Below are positions 30,186 to 39,126 of a stretch of 64,000 nt of DNA, in pieces. The translations under genes were made by a program, and so were the position numbers. The notes below the pieces were generated by a model. It was given only the letters and a program-made list of their open reading frames with translations, was not told where the DNA came from and did not search any database. The stretch is from positions 1-64,000 of the forward strand of contig CAMAVE010000003.1 of NCBI GenBank assembly GCA_945861595.1, written 5' to 3'. Positions within the stretch are counted from its first letter, which is position 1. Each line of letters opens with the position of its first letter. The stretch is from Synechococcus sp. UW140 (GTDB lineage: Bacteria > Cyanobacteriota > Cyanobacteriia > PCC-6307 > Cyanobiaceae).

Positions 30186-30695
30186 ATGCCAATCCTGCGC
30201 CTGTTGCTGTTGCCGTTCCGGGCTCCGATGCTGCTGGTGCTGCTGCTGGTGAGCGCCTATCTGGGCTTCGACTGGTCCAACCTGGCCCCCCAAACCGTGG
30301 CCCTGCCCTGGCTTCCGGGCAACGGCCAACATGCGACCTTGCTCCGGGACCTGATCATCCCCCTGGAGTGCCTCCAGGCCGTGGTGGTGGTGGTGATCTG
30401 CACGGTGCCCGACCTTGTCTTGCGGGAACTGTCCTTCTTCATGGCCCGCAGCAAGGTGCTCACCCTGATCACGACCCTGTTTTTGGTGATCACCGGCGGG
30501 GTGTACCTGATGCATCTCAATGTGCTGACCGATGTGTTGCTGCTTGGCGCCGCCGTGTTGCTGGCCCGGCTGGATCTGATCCGCCTGCGTCTACCGATGA
30601 ACCCGTTTGCGGTGGCAACCGGCCTCAGCGCCCTGGTGCTGACCGGGGTCTGGCTCGGCCATGAGTTCCATCGTTCCGGCCTGGCCCGGTTCTAG
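30186..30695 (+). CDS. Conserved multi-TM membrane protein
   Basis: Start immediately follows the upstream stop (TGAATG); hydrophobic helices. Confidence 0.75.
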   Translation: MPILRLLLLPFRAPMLLVLLLVSAYLGFDWSNLAPQTVALPWLPGNGQHATLLRDLIIPLECLQAVVVVVICTVPDLVLRELSFFMARSKVLTLITTLFLVITGGVYLMHLNVLTDVLLLGAAVLLARLDLIRLRLPMNPFAVATGLSALVLTGVWLGHEFHRSGLARF

Positions 30696-30746
30696 TCCTG
30701 AAGAACCGCTAGCTCGGTCCGGTGTCAGCCGCATGCAGGGCTCCAA

Positions 30747-32846
30747 CTAACAGCCCGAAGCGGCACCCTGATTCAGGCGCCGGTAGCTCCAGAGGTTGCC
30801 CAGCACCTTCTTGGTGTAGAGCCGGGTTTCCGGGTAGGGAATCGCCTCAATCCACAGCTCGGGATCGCGCTCGAGCTTGATCGTGGCGCCGGCTGGCTTG
30901 GGGCTGTCGCTGCCCAGGCCGGTCTTGAGCCAGTGGGCCACGGCCCCAGGACCGGCGTTGTAGCTGGCCACGGCCAGCACGGGATTGCCCTGCCATTGCT
31001 CCAGAAGCTGGCGCAGGTAGCGGGCGCCGAGGCGGCTGTTAAGGGCCGGATCCTTCAGGCTGGCCCCCTCCAGGCGCCGGCCCACCAGCTCGCTGGCGGT
31101 GCTTGGCATCAGCTGCATCAGCCCCACCGCCCCCACCGGCGACTCCACCCCAGCCGTGAAGCGGGATTCCTGCCGGGCCACGGCCTGCAGCAGGGCCGGA
31201 TCAAGGCCCGCGGACGCCGCAGCCTGGCGGAACAGCTCGCCATACCGAAGGGGATTCAGCTGCCGTTCCAGGTCGGCCTGCTGCTGGCAGCTGCCTTTCG
31301 GTAGCCGCAGGCTGGCCTGCTCCAGTTGGCCCAGGCCGATCCAGTCGTCACCGACGGCACTGCGCAGCCGACCCTCCAGCTGCAGGTCCCGGGCGGCTTG
31401 GGCCGGCTGCCCCCCCCGCCAAAAGCGCCAGCTTTCCCAGGCCTCCAAGGGCTGGTTCAGGCGCCAGAGCCGGTCCAGGCCCCCATCACCACTGGCGAGG
31501 GGCTGCCAAGGGGGACGGGCAAGCGGCCCGGCCGGCCCCCCAGGGGCGCGCAGCAGCCCAGGTTCGGTCCCGATCTCGCCCAGGTGCAGGCTGGCCCTCC
31601 AGCTGTAGTAACCGCCGGGCGCGATGGCCAGCACCTGGCGCCAAAGGCGCTGGGCCGCGGCCCGTTCACCAAGCCGCCCTTGGGCATAGCCCAACCAAAA
31701 GAGCTGGCGGGCAGCCAGGGGCGCGGCCAACTGGTTGGCGGGCAGGGCGTGAAGGATGGCGGCGGCCTCGGCCCAGCGCTGCTGCAACAGCGCCTGACGG
31801 GCCAATTGCCACTGCAACTCCCAGCTGGCCGGATCCCGGGGCCAACGCTGCAGCACCCCTCGCCAGGGGCTCTGGTAGTCGAGGGCCAGGCGGGCCTGCA
31901 CGGCAGCGCTGTCCTGCAAGGAAGCCGGCAACTGGGCCAGCAGGGCATCGGTATCCGCCCCCTCCCGTTGGCTGAGCAAGGCGCTGGCCTCCCGGGCGGC
32001 GGCCCTGGTGGGCCAGCGCTGGGCCAAGGCCAGCAGCCGGCGATCAGCCAACCCCTGCTGGCTGGCATCGCCTTTGAGTAAGGCCTGGCCCAGGGCCAAC
32101 TCCAGCGCCGGATCGCCCTGAAGGCCCTTAAGGCAGTCCAGGGCGGTCTGGCCTCGGCCCAACTGGGCCAGGCCCAGGGCCAGCTGGCGCCGTTGCGGCG
32201 GCTGCAGGGCCCCAGCGCGGCCGCGGCAGGCTTGCACCAGCAGGGCCTCGGCCCCGGGCCAACGGGGGCCCCAGCGGGCCAGATGCAGGCTGGCCTGCAG
32301 GCGGCTGGCGGGGGAGGGGCCCAGCTCCAGGGCCGCCGCCAGGGCCGCGGGATGGGCGGGGAAGCGCTGGAGCAGCAGCTGGCGCCAGCGGGGTTGCTGG
32401 CGGCCCAGGCTGTAGAGCGCATCGGCACTTGCCGGACTCTGGGGAAAGCGCTGCCAAAGGCTTTGCCAGAGGCCCTGGGCCTGGTCGGCCTGGCCGGCGG
32501 CCTCGGCCGCCTGGGCGGCCCGTTTCAGGGCCAGGGCGGCGAGGGAATCGCGGCCCCAGCCCTGGCCCCAGAGCCCCTGCCGTTGCCTGGCGCTGCCGGT
32601 GGGCTCGCGGCTGGCGAGCAGCAGGCTGGCCTCGCGGCGCAGGGCCGGATCGGGGCTGAGCAGCCGCCAGGCCCGCAGGCTGGAGAGGGGCGTGTCTGGC
32701 GTCGGCGTCGGCGTGAGCTGGTGCACCAGGACTCGGCCGGCCAGCAGGGCCAGGGCCGTGCCAAAGCAGGTGCCCAGCAGCAGGCGCAGGCCTTGGGCAG
32801 ACGGGGCCTGGGAGGACGGGAGCTGGGGCACCAAGGGCCGGAGCAT
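30747..32846 (-). CDS. slt: Soluble lytic murein transglycosylase-like protein
   Basis: LLQAVARQESRFTAGVESPVGAVGLMQLMPSTA and VASYNAGPGAV. Confidence 0.92.
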   Translation of the reverse strand: MLRPLVPQLPSSQAPSAQGLRLLLGTCFGTALALLAGRVLVHQLTPTPTPDTPLSSLRAWRLLSPDPALRREASLLLASREPTGSARQRQGLWGQGWGRDSLAALALKRAAQAAEAAGQADQAQGLWQSLWQRFPQSPASADALYSLGRQQPRWRQLLLQRFPAHPAALAAALELGPSPASRLQASLHLARWGPRWPGAEALLVQACRGRAGALQPPQRRQLALGLAQLGRGQTALDCLKGLQGDPALELALGQALLKGDASQQGLADRRLLALAQRWPTRAAAREASALLSQREGADTDALLAQLPASLQDSAAVQARLALDYQSPWRGVLQRWPRDPASWELQWQLARQALLQQRWAEAAAILHALPANQLAAPLAARQLFWLGYAQGRLGERAAAQRLWRQVLAIAPGGYYSWRASLHLGEIGTEPGLLRAPGGPAGPLARPPWQPLASGDGGLDRLWRLNQPLEAWESWRFWRGGQPAQAARDLQLEGRLRSAVGDDWIGLGQLEQASLRLPKGSCQQQADLERQLNPLRYGELFRQAAASAGLDPALLQAVARQESRFTAGVESPVGAVGLMQLMPSTASELVGRRLEGASLKDPALNSRLGARYLRQLLEQWQGNPVLAVASYNAGPGAVAHWLKTGLGSDSPKPAGATIKLERDPELWIEAIPYPETRLYTKKVLGNLWSYRRLNQGAASGC

Positions 32847-32914
32847 GGCTGTTGCCGGAACAGGGCTGTTGCCATTGTGGGGAGGCTTCTCCCCAACCCC
32901 TCCTCGCCACCGCC

Positions 32915-33145
32915 ATGGCTCTGCCCCAGCTGCGGCGCCCGACGCTGCCGCCATTGCTCACCAGCCTGCCGGGCTGGCGCCAACGCCGCCGGGCCCTGAC
33001 GGCCCTAGCCGCGGCCGGCCTAGTGCTGCTGCTGCGCCCCTGGTGGCCCCTGGTGCTGCTGCCGGGCTGGCTGGTGGGCCTGGTGTTGTTGTGGGCCGTC
33101 GTGGAACTGGTGCTCTGGACCTGGTGGCCGCGCCGCTGGAGCTAA
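32915..33145 (+). CDS. Small hydrophobic hypothetical protein
   Basis: MALPQLRRPTLPPLLTSLPGWRQRRRALTALAAAGLVLLLRPWWPLVLLPGWLVGLVLLWAVVELVLW. Confidence 0.6.
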   Translation: MALPQLRRPTLPPLLTSLPGWRQRRRALTALAAAGLVLLLRPWWPLVLLPGWLVGLVLLWAVVELVLWTWWPRRWS

Positions 33146-33271
33146 AAAGCTCGCCCCCCACAGGGCACCCTGTCGCTCAAGCCAGAACCATGGGTCTGCT
33201 GGCCTGATCGGCCCCCGTCCCTGGTTCCGCAGGCTTTCCTTGAATATCCGGCCCTCCCCAGCAGATGGTCG

Positions 33272-33865
33272 TCAGACCCGCGCCAAGGTGACCCGTTCGG
33301 CCTGATCTTGATACTTGCCCTTGCGATCCCGGTAGGTGGTTTCGCAGGGATCCCCCTCAAAGAAGAGCAGCTGACAGATGCCTTCGTTGGCATAGATGCG
33401 GCAATCAGCCCCGGAGGAATTGCTGAATTCCAGGGTCAGGTGGCCCTCCCAGCTGGCCTCGGCCGGCGTGGTGTTGACGATGATGCCCAGCCGGGCATAG
33501 GTGCTCTTGCCCAGGCAGATCACGGTGATATTGGCCGGCACCCGCATGCGCTCCAGGGCCACACCCAGGCCATAGGAATGGGCGGGCAAGATGAAATAGG
33601 CACCATCGCCGTCCTCATGGAGGGGCGCCGGCTCCAGGTTGGCGGGGTTGAAGCGCTTCGGATTCATCACCGTGCCTGGCACGTGGCGAAAAATCAGAAA
33701 CTCCTTGGCCGAAAGCCTGAGGTCGTAGCCATAGGAACTGCAGCCAAAACTGAGCACTGGCGAGGTGCCCTGGTCCGGGTCCAGGTGGCGCACCAGCGTG
33801 GGCTGGAAGGGTTCCAGCATTCCCTCGGCAGCCTGGGCATTGATCCAGCGATCGTTCTTGAGCAT
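33272..33865 (-). CDS. dcd: dCTP deaminase
   Basis: SFGCSSYGYDLRL, GKSTYARLGIIVNTTPAEASWEGHLTLEFSN. Confidence 0.95.
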   Translation of the reverse strand: MLKNDRWINAQAAEGMLEPFQPTLVRHLDPDQGTSPVLSFGCSSYGYDLRLSAKEFLIFRHVPGTVMNPKRFNPANLEPAPLHEDGDGAYFILPAHSYGLGVALERMRVPANITVICLGKSTYARLGIIVNTTPAEASWEGHLTLEFSNSSGADCRIYANEGICQLLFFEGDPCETTYRDRKGKYQDQAERVTLARV

Positions 33866-33895
33866 GGGACTGCCGCAGGGGCCGGTGGGAGCAGG

Positions 33896-34603
33896 CTAGA
33901 AGCCGCGGCGCAATTGGGTCACCTGATCGGCCATGGCCATCAGGGCCGCCGGCATGGCCGGGCCGGTGAGGATCACATCCACATGGCTGGGGCGGCGCTC
34001 CAGGGTGGCGGTCACCTCGGCGGCGCAGAGGTAGCCCAGGTCCACGGCCAGGCCCAGTTCGTCCAGCACCAGCTGGTCGAGCTGGCCGCCCAGAAGCTGG
34101 TCGCGGCTGTAGGCCCAAACCGCTTCCACCGCCTCCCGGTCGGGATCGCTGGCGGTCGGGAATGGGGAAGCGGCCAGGCCACCGGGACCAGCAGCCGGGG
34201 CAGCCGAGACCACCGAGGCCGCTGGGGCGCAGGGTTCAACCGTGGCGCAGGGTTCAGCCGTGGCGCAGGGCTCCGACAGGCAACCGGCCACGGCGGGACG
34301 CAGCCACTGCAGGCGACCGCAGAGCCAGAGGCTGGCCTCGAGTCCCTGGTCGACCCCACCCTTGAGGAACTGGGTAATCAGCACCCGGCTGCCCAAACCG
34401 GCACTGCGTAGGGCCTGGCTGAACACGCCACTGAAGCTGCCCCGGAAGGGGGCCGTGTGGATCTGGATCAGGCCCTCCTGTTGGGCCACCAGGCGCAGGC
34501 TGCGGCTGGAGCTGGACCGGGCTGCCGGCTGGGGGCGCCCCGCCGGGCCGAGGGAACGACCCGGCTCCCGCCGCGGCTGGTGCTGGATGAGGCTGGCCGT
34601 CAT
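33896..34603 (-). CDS. CobO-family (cob(I)alamin adenosyltransferase-like) protein
   Basis: LITQFLKGG, LVLDELGLAVDLGYL, DVILTGPAMP; Walker A is degenerate. Confidence 0.8.
   Translation of the reverse strand: MTASLIQHQPRREPGRSLGPAGRPQPAARSSSSRSLRLVAQQEGLIQIHTAPFRGSFSGVFSQALRSAGLGSRVLITQFLKGGVDQGLEASLWLCGRLQWLRPAVAGCLSEPCATAEPCATVEPCAPAASVVSAAPAAGPGGLAASPFPTASDPDREAVEAVWAYSRDQLLGGQLDQLVLDELGLAVDLGYLCAAEVTATLERRPSHVDVILTGPAMPAALMAMADQVTQLRRGF
34226..34279 (-). repeat. 3 x 18-bp in-frame repeat (EPCATx) inside the cobO-like gene
   Basis: GGCGCAGGGTTCAACCGT/GGCGCAGGGTTCAGCCGT/GGCGCAGGGCTCCGACAG on the + strand. Confidence 0.93.
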
Positions 34604-34791
34604 GGCTGCGCCCCCCGGGCCTGGCCGCCCTGCCAGCCGGCAGCCCGGCCAGGCCCAGCCCCCAGCCCCTTGGTCAGGAGCTGCCCTGGCCCAAAGCCCG
34701 GCTGAGGCGATCGATCTGGCTTCGGGGGGCCGTCCATCAACTGGCTTGCGTTCAACGGATTAAGAACTGGGCGATTGGGCACCGGTGGGCA

Positions 34792-34896
34792 GGCGATCGA
34801 CGGGTTGGCGAGCAAGGGACTGGCGAGCAACTGGTTGGCGATGAACCGGTTTGCGATGAACCGGTTTGCGAGCAACTGGTTTGGGATCACCCGTTG
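34792..34896. repeat. Degenerate 15-bp tandem array in the cobO-ntcA intergenic region
   Basis: Seven aligned 15-mers: GGCGATCGACGGGTT GGCGAGCAAGGGACT GGCGAGCAACTGGTT GGCGATGAACCGGTT TGCGATGAACCGGTT TGCGAGCAACTGGTT TGGGATCACCCGTTG; weaker periodicity extends both ways. Confidence 0.9.
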
Positions 34897-35298
34897 CTGA
34901 TCCACGGGCTGGCCACCAAGCCGCTTGGCACCGAGCTGGCCGCCGAGAAGCGGCTGATTGGAGCAGAGCGCGGCATGGCTGGTCCCTGGTCAATCCCTGA
35001 GCCCGGTGCGCCGGGGGTAGCAACCGAATCTAGCGGCGGCAGGCCGCGAAACAAGCCTCAACCGCTACCGGTAGTGCGAACATTTGCACCAGTGCCGCTT
35101 CAGCCCTGGGCCGGATCCAGGCCTGGGCGGGGCCAGCCGCCGGACCAGGCCCTCCCCTGACCCTCCGAACGCGGGCCGAGCCAGCAGCCGCGGCGATGGG
35201 ACCGCAGCGCAACAGCAGCGCAACGGAGCCATCGGTGTCAATGGCTACAAGGCGGGCCCTGGGCGATCTTTAGGGTCGCCAAGATTCGAACCGTAGGA

Positions 35299-36036
35299 AT
35301 GGTTGGCGCCAACGCCGGCTTCAGCCGCTATTCCGGCACTGCCTCCGGGGGCCAGCCCCTGCAGGCCGCAGCGGTGGCCGCACCAGCGACCAGCACCAAC
35401 CTGCTGGAGGTCATGCGCGGCCTCGCTGGCAGCACCACCGAAACGGTGGAACGGGGCAAAACCATCTTCTTTCCCGGCGATCCCGCCGAGAAGGTCTACC
35501 TCTTGCGGCGCGGCGCCGTGCGCCTGTCGCGGGTGTACGAATCCGGCGAGGAAATCACCGTGGCCCTGCTGCGGGAAAACAGCCTGTTTGGCGTGCTGTC
35601 CCTGCTCACCGGCCAGCGCTCAGACCGCTTCTATCACGCTGTGGCCTTCACCCGGGTGGAGATGGTCACGGCCCCTGCGACCTCGGTCAAACGGGCGATC
35701 GAACAGGACGCCGCCGTGGGGCTGCTGATGCTGCAAGGACTCTCCTCGCGCATCCTCCAGACCGAAACCATGATCGAAACCCTCACCCACCGGGACATGT
35801 CCTCCCGGCTGGTGAGCTTCCTGCTGGTGCTCTGCCGCGACTTCGGCGTGCCCGGCGGCGAAGGCATCACCATCGACCTGCGCCTCTCCCACCAGGCCAT
35901 CGCCGAAGCGATCGGCTCCACCCGGGTCACGATCACCCGCCTACTGGGCGACCTGCGCAACGCCGGCCTGGTCCAGATCGACCGCAAAAAAATCACCGTG
36001 TCTGACCCGCTAGCCCTGGCCAAACGGTTCAGCTGA
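35299..36036 (+). CDS. ntcA: Global nitrogen regulator NtcA
   Basis: CRP-family cNMP fold; [27 protein letters not shown] and [28 protein letters not shown]. Confidence 0.96.
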   Translation: MVGANAGFSRYSGTASGGQPLQAAAVAAPATSTNLLEVMRGLAGSTTETVERGKTIFFPGDPAEKVYLLRRGAVRLSRVYESGEEITVALLRENSLFGVLSLLTGQRSDRFYHAVAFTRVEMVTAPATSVKRAIEQDAAVGLLMLQGLSSRILQTETMIETLTHRDMSSRLVSFLLVLCRDFGVPGGEGITIDLRLSHQAIAEAIGSTRVTITRLLGDLRNAGLVQIDRKKITVSDPLALAKRFS

Positions 36037-36141
36037 GTCCGGATTGACGGCCTGGGCACTGGCCAAGTTGATCTCGAGTTGGCCGCGATTCCCCACCGCC
36101 CCGCCCTCGGCGGTTGATACTGGCTCTCCCCGACCCCTTCC

Positions 36142-37368
36142 GTGACCGGCTGGCTCCTGATCCTGGCGTTGCTGGTGCTCGGTGGCGTGCTCTCCACCCT
36201 GGGCGACCGGCTCGGCAGCCTGGTGGGCAAATCGCGGCTGAGCCTGTTCAACCTGCGGCCCCGCAAAACGGCCGTGTTGATCACGGTGATGACCGGCAGC
36301 CTGATCAGCGCCCTATCCCTGGGGCTGATGCTGCTGGTGAGCCAGCAGCTGCGCGTGGGCCTATTCGAGCTCGATCGCATCGAGCATCGCCTGCGCGAGA
36401 GTCGCACGAGCTTGAGCCGCAGCCAGGCGGAGCTCAAGCGCAGCCACAGCGACCTGCTGCAGGCGGAGAAGGGCCGCAAGCAGGCGCGCCAACTCCTGGC
36501 CGAAGCCGAACGCCAGGCCCGCTCCCTGCGGGCCGCCCTCGGCCCGCTGATGCAGCAGCGCCTGGCCCTCGAACAGCAACGGGACCAGCTCAACCGCGAC
36601 ATCCGCGCCAAGGACGCCGACATCCAGCGCAACCAGCAGGAACTGGCCCAGGTGAAGGGGCGGATCGTTGCGGCGGGTAAGGAACTCAAGGCACAAGAAA
36701 CCACCCTTTGGGCCCTGCGCCGAGGCGATGTAGCGATCAGAAGTGGCCAGCCCCTGTGGATCGACAAGGTGACGTTGCAAAACCCTTCCCAAAGCAAGGA
36801 GGTGATTCAAGCCCTGCTGAATAAGGCCAATGAGGTGGCCTCGATCTTGGTCTTGCCTGGCCAGAGCCCGAAGCGAGACATGCTCCAGGTGCGCGGCAGT
36901 GACATCAGCAAGCTGGAAAATGCCTTCACCAAGCCAGGATCTTGGGTGGTCAGCATCCTTTCGGCCGGCAACGTGCTGCGGGGCGAAAGCTATGTGCGTG
37001 CCTTCATGGACGTGCGACCCAACCGTCTGGTCGTGCGTCAGGGCGAGCAGATGGCCAGCGCCATACTCGGGGCCGATGAACGTAGTCCCCAGGAGGTGGA
37101 GAACAGGCTCAATCAGCTCCTGGTCTCCACATTTTCCCGGGCCCAAAGCCAGGGGTCCCTCGCGGATCGAGTGAACTTCTTCGACCCTGGCAGCTTGCCC
37201 CGGCTGATCAAACTTTTCAGTGAGCGGCCTAGCGGCCAAACGTTGCGGCTTGAATCCTTCTCCCAACGGGATAGCGACATTGCCGATCCGCTGGTCGTGG
37301 ACTTTCGCTGGCAGCCAGCGCCTGGCAATGGCCAGGCCGCTGCAGGGGCCGGCCGCAACCAGCCTTGA
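36142..37368 (+). CDS. DUF3084 domain-containing protein
   Basis: VLGGVLSTLGDRLGSLVGKSRLSLFNLRPRKTAVLITVMTGSLISALSLG plus coiled coil. Confidence 0.9.
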   Translation: MTGWLLILALLVLGGVLSTLGDRLGSLVGKSRLSLFNLRPRKTAVLITVMTGSLISALSLGLMLLVSQQLRVGLFELDRIEHRLRESRTSLSRSQAELKRSHSDLLQAEKGRKQARQLLAEAERQARSLRAALGPLMQQRLALEQQRDQLNRDIRAKDADIQRNQQELAQVKGRIVAAGKELKAQETTLWALRRGDVAIRSGQPLWIDKVTLQNPSQSKEVIQALLNKANEVASILVLPGQSPKRDMLQVRGSDISKLENAFTKPGSWVVSILSAGNVLRGESYVRAFMDVRPNRLVVRQGEQMASAILGADERSPQEVENRLNQLLVSTFSRAQSQGSLADRVNFFDPGSLPRLIKLFSERPSGQTLRLESFSQRDSDIADPLVVDFRWQPAPGNGQAAAGAGRNQP

Positions 37369-37907
37369 GCGGCCCAGACGGCCAAGCCCCGAAGCACCTG
37401 GGCAAAGCCAGGGCCCAGGCCAAGAGCGAGGCCCCAGGGGTTGGAGCCAGCTCACCACCCTCCGGTCCCCTGGCGGCGATCGATCCTGGCCGCAGCAAAT
37501 GTGGACTGGTGATTACCGACGACCAGGCCAGCGCGATCCTGTATGCCGCCGTGCTGCCGCCCCAGCGGGCCCTGGCCCAGCTGCGCCAGTGGCAGGAGCA
37601 GCACTCCCCCCTGCTGGCCGTGCTGCTCGGCAACGGCACGGGCAGTGGCCCCTGGCGCCCGCGGCTGGCCCCGATCGCGCCCCTGATTCTGGTGCCAGAA
37701 GCGGGCACCACCCTGGCGGCACGGCAGCGCTACTGGCAGCTGGAACCGGCCCAAGGCTGGCGGCGCCTGCTGCCCCGGGGCCTGCGCCAGCCGCCCCGGG
37801 ACTGGGATGACGTGGTCGCCCAGCTCCTGCTGGAACGGCACCTGGGCCGCAGCCTGCCCCGCCGGCTAGCCCAGGGGCAGGCCCCCACTCCCTGGGGCCA
37901 GGACTGA
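37365..37907 (+). CDS. RNase H-like / YqgF-like conserved protein
   Basis: AAIDPGRSKCGLVITD and LLGNGTGS motifs; TTG or later start. Confidence 0.78.
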   Translation: MSGPDGQAPKHLGKARAQAKSEAPGVGASSPPSGPLAAIDPGRSKCGLVITDDQASAILYAAVLPPQRALAQLRQWQEQHSPLLAVLLGNGTGSGPWRPRLAPIAPLILVPEAGTTLAARQRYWQLEPAQGWRRLLPRGLRQPPRDWDDVVAQLLLERHLGRSLPRRLAQGQAPTPWGQD

Positions 37908-37941
37908 AGTCGCCCTGGCAGCTGGGCGCCGACCCTGGTGC

Positions 37942-38199
37942 CTAGAACTTGGCGCGCACGGTGAAGACGTAGTCACCACCGGGCTCGAGCTGGTAATCGG
38001 CCTTAATCAGGAAGCGCAGCAGGGCGTCCTGGATCAGGGCCCGGCCGAGGGAGGGCTCCACCGTCAGCTCGCCGCGATCGAAGGCCCAGCGGAAGGTCCA
38101 GCGGAAGCCACCGGCGGCCACCTCCCCCTCCAGCAGCTTGCTGCTGAAGCTTTGGTGCAGCACCCGCAGCTGGGCAGTGGTGGTAGGCAGGCGACTCAA
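37942..38199 (-). CDS. DUF3146-like protein
   Basis: LRVLHQSFSSKLLEGEVAAGGFRWTFRWAFDRGELTVEPSLGRALIQDALLRFLI. Confidence 0.8.
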   Translation of the reverse strand: MSRLPTTTAQLRVLHQSFSSKLLEGEVAAGGFRWTFRWAFDRGELTVEPSLGRALIQDALLRFLIKADYQLEPGGDYVFTVRAKF

Positions 38200-38921
38200 G
38201 GGGACGGGCGGCTGGGGGCGGGCGAGCTGGCTGAGGAACTGGCTTGGGGATTGGCTGGGGCGCCAGCCCCGACCAGCTTGGCGGCAGAGGGGGCCACAAA
38301 ACTGTTCAACCGGTTGGCGGCCCGCTCCAGGCCGAGGCGCTGAATCAGGTCGATCCCGGAGATCACCTCCGCCAGCACCTCAGCCAGGATCGGCTGCTCC
38401 GCGGCCTGGAAGCGGCCGAGCACATGGGAAATCGTGCGCTCCTTGCGCTCCACCGGATTGGCCGAGGGGGCGCCGATGCCGATGCGCAGCCGGGCAAAGT
38501 CTTGACCCCCCAGGTGGGCGATCGTGCTGCGCAGGCCGTTGTGGCCACCGGCGCCGCCAGAGGCACGCAGCCGCAACCGGCCCAGGGGCAAGTCCATGTC
38601 GTCCACCAGCAGCAGCAGCTGGCCGGGTTCCAGGCCATACCAATCGAGGGCGGCCCGGATCGAGCGGCCGCTCTCGTTCATGAAGGTTTGGGGCATCAGC
38701 AACCGCAGCCGACTGGCCCCCTGCCCCACCTCACAGAAGAGACCCTGCAACTTGGCCTGGTTTTTGAACGGGACCCTGGCGGCCGCAGCCAGCCGTTCCA
38801 GGGCCATGAAGCCGACGTTATGGCGAGTGCCGGAGTACTTGTCGCCGGGGTTGCCCAGGCCGACCAGCAACTGCAGGGACCCGGCGGGCGAGGCGGTCAT
38901 CGAACGAGCAAGAGCAGGCAA
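38196..38921 (-). CDS. pth: Peptidyl-tRNA hydrolase
   Basis: LLVGLGNPGDKYSGTRHNVGFMALE, MPQTFMNESGRSI, GGHNGLRS. Confidence 0.96.
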   Translation of the reverse strand: MPALARSMTASPAGSLQLLVGLGNPGDKYSGTRHNVGFMALERLAAAARVPFKNQAKLQGLFCEVGQGASRLRLLMPQTFMNESGRSIRAALDWYGLEPGQLLLLVDDMDLPLGRLRLRASGGAGGHNGLRSTIAHLGGQDFARLRIGIGAPSANPVERKERTISHVLGRFQAAEQPILAEVLAEVISGIDLIQRLGLERAANRLNSFVAPSAAKLVGAGAPANPQASSSASSPAPSRPSP

Positions 38922-39024
38922 GCACTAGGGGCAGGATGCCAGGCGAGTAGTGCTGGGACCGGACCAACAGAGATCGGGCCGCCCCGATGGATCAGCCGCT
39001 AAGAGCAGCAGCACGACCTTGGCC

Positions 39025-39055
39025 GCTGGCCTAGGGCGCTGGCCTAGGGCGCTGG
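39025..39055. repeat. 13-bp direct repeat, 2 copies plus a partial (GCTGGCCTAGGGC)
   Basis: Direct reading downstream of tatA. Confidence 0.85.
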
Positions 39056-39126
39056 GGCGGAACTGGCTGAGGGGTCGGTGGCCGCGGAGCGAGGGCCTGG
39101 GGCTCGGCAGCGCCTGGCTGGACGGA

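Noticed and set aside
34747-34956. Possible CRISPR array
   Set aside because: Units are contiguous 15-mers with no unique spacers and there are no cas genes in the window
34894-35160. 88-aa plus-strand ORF in the cobO-ntcA gap
   Set aside because: TTG start inside the repeat array and no recognisable motif; more likely noncoding repeat-derived DNA
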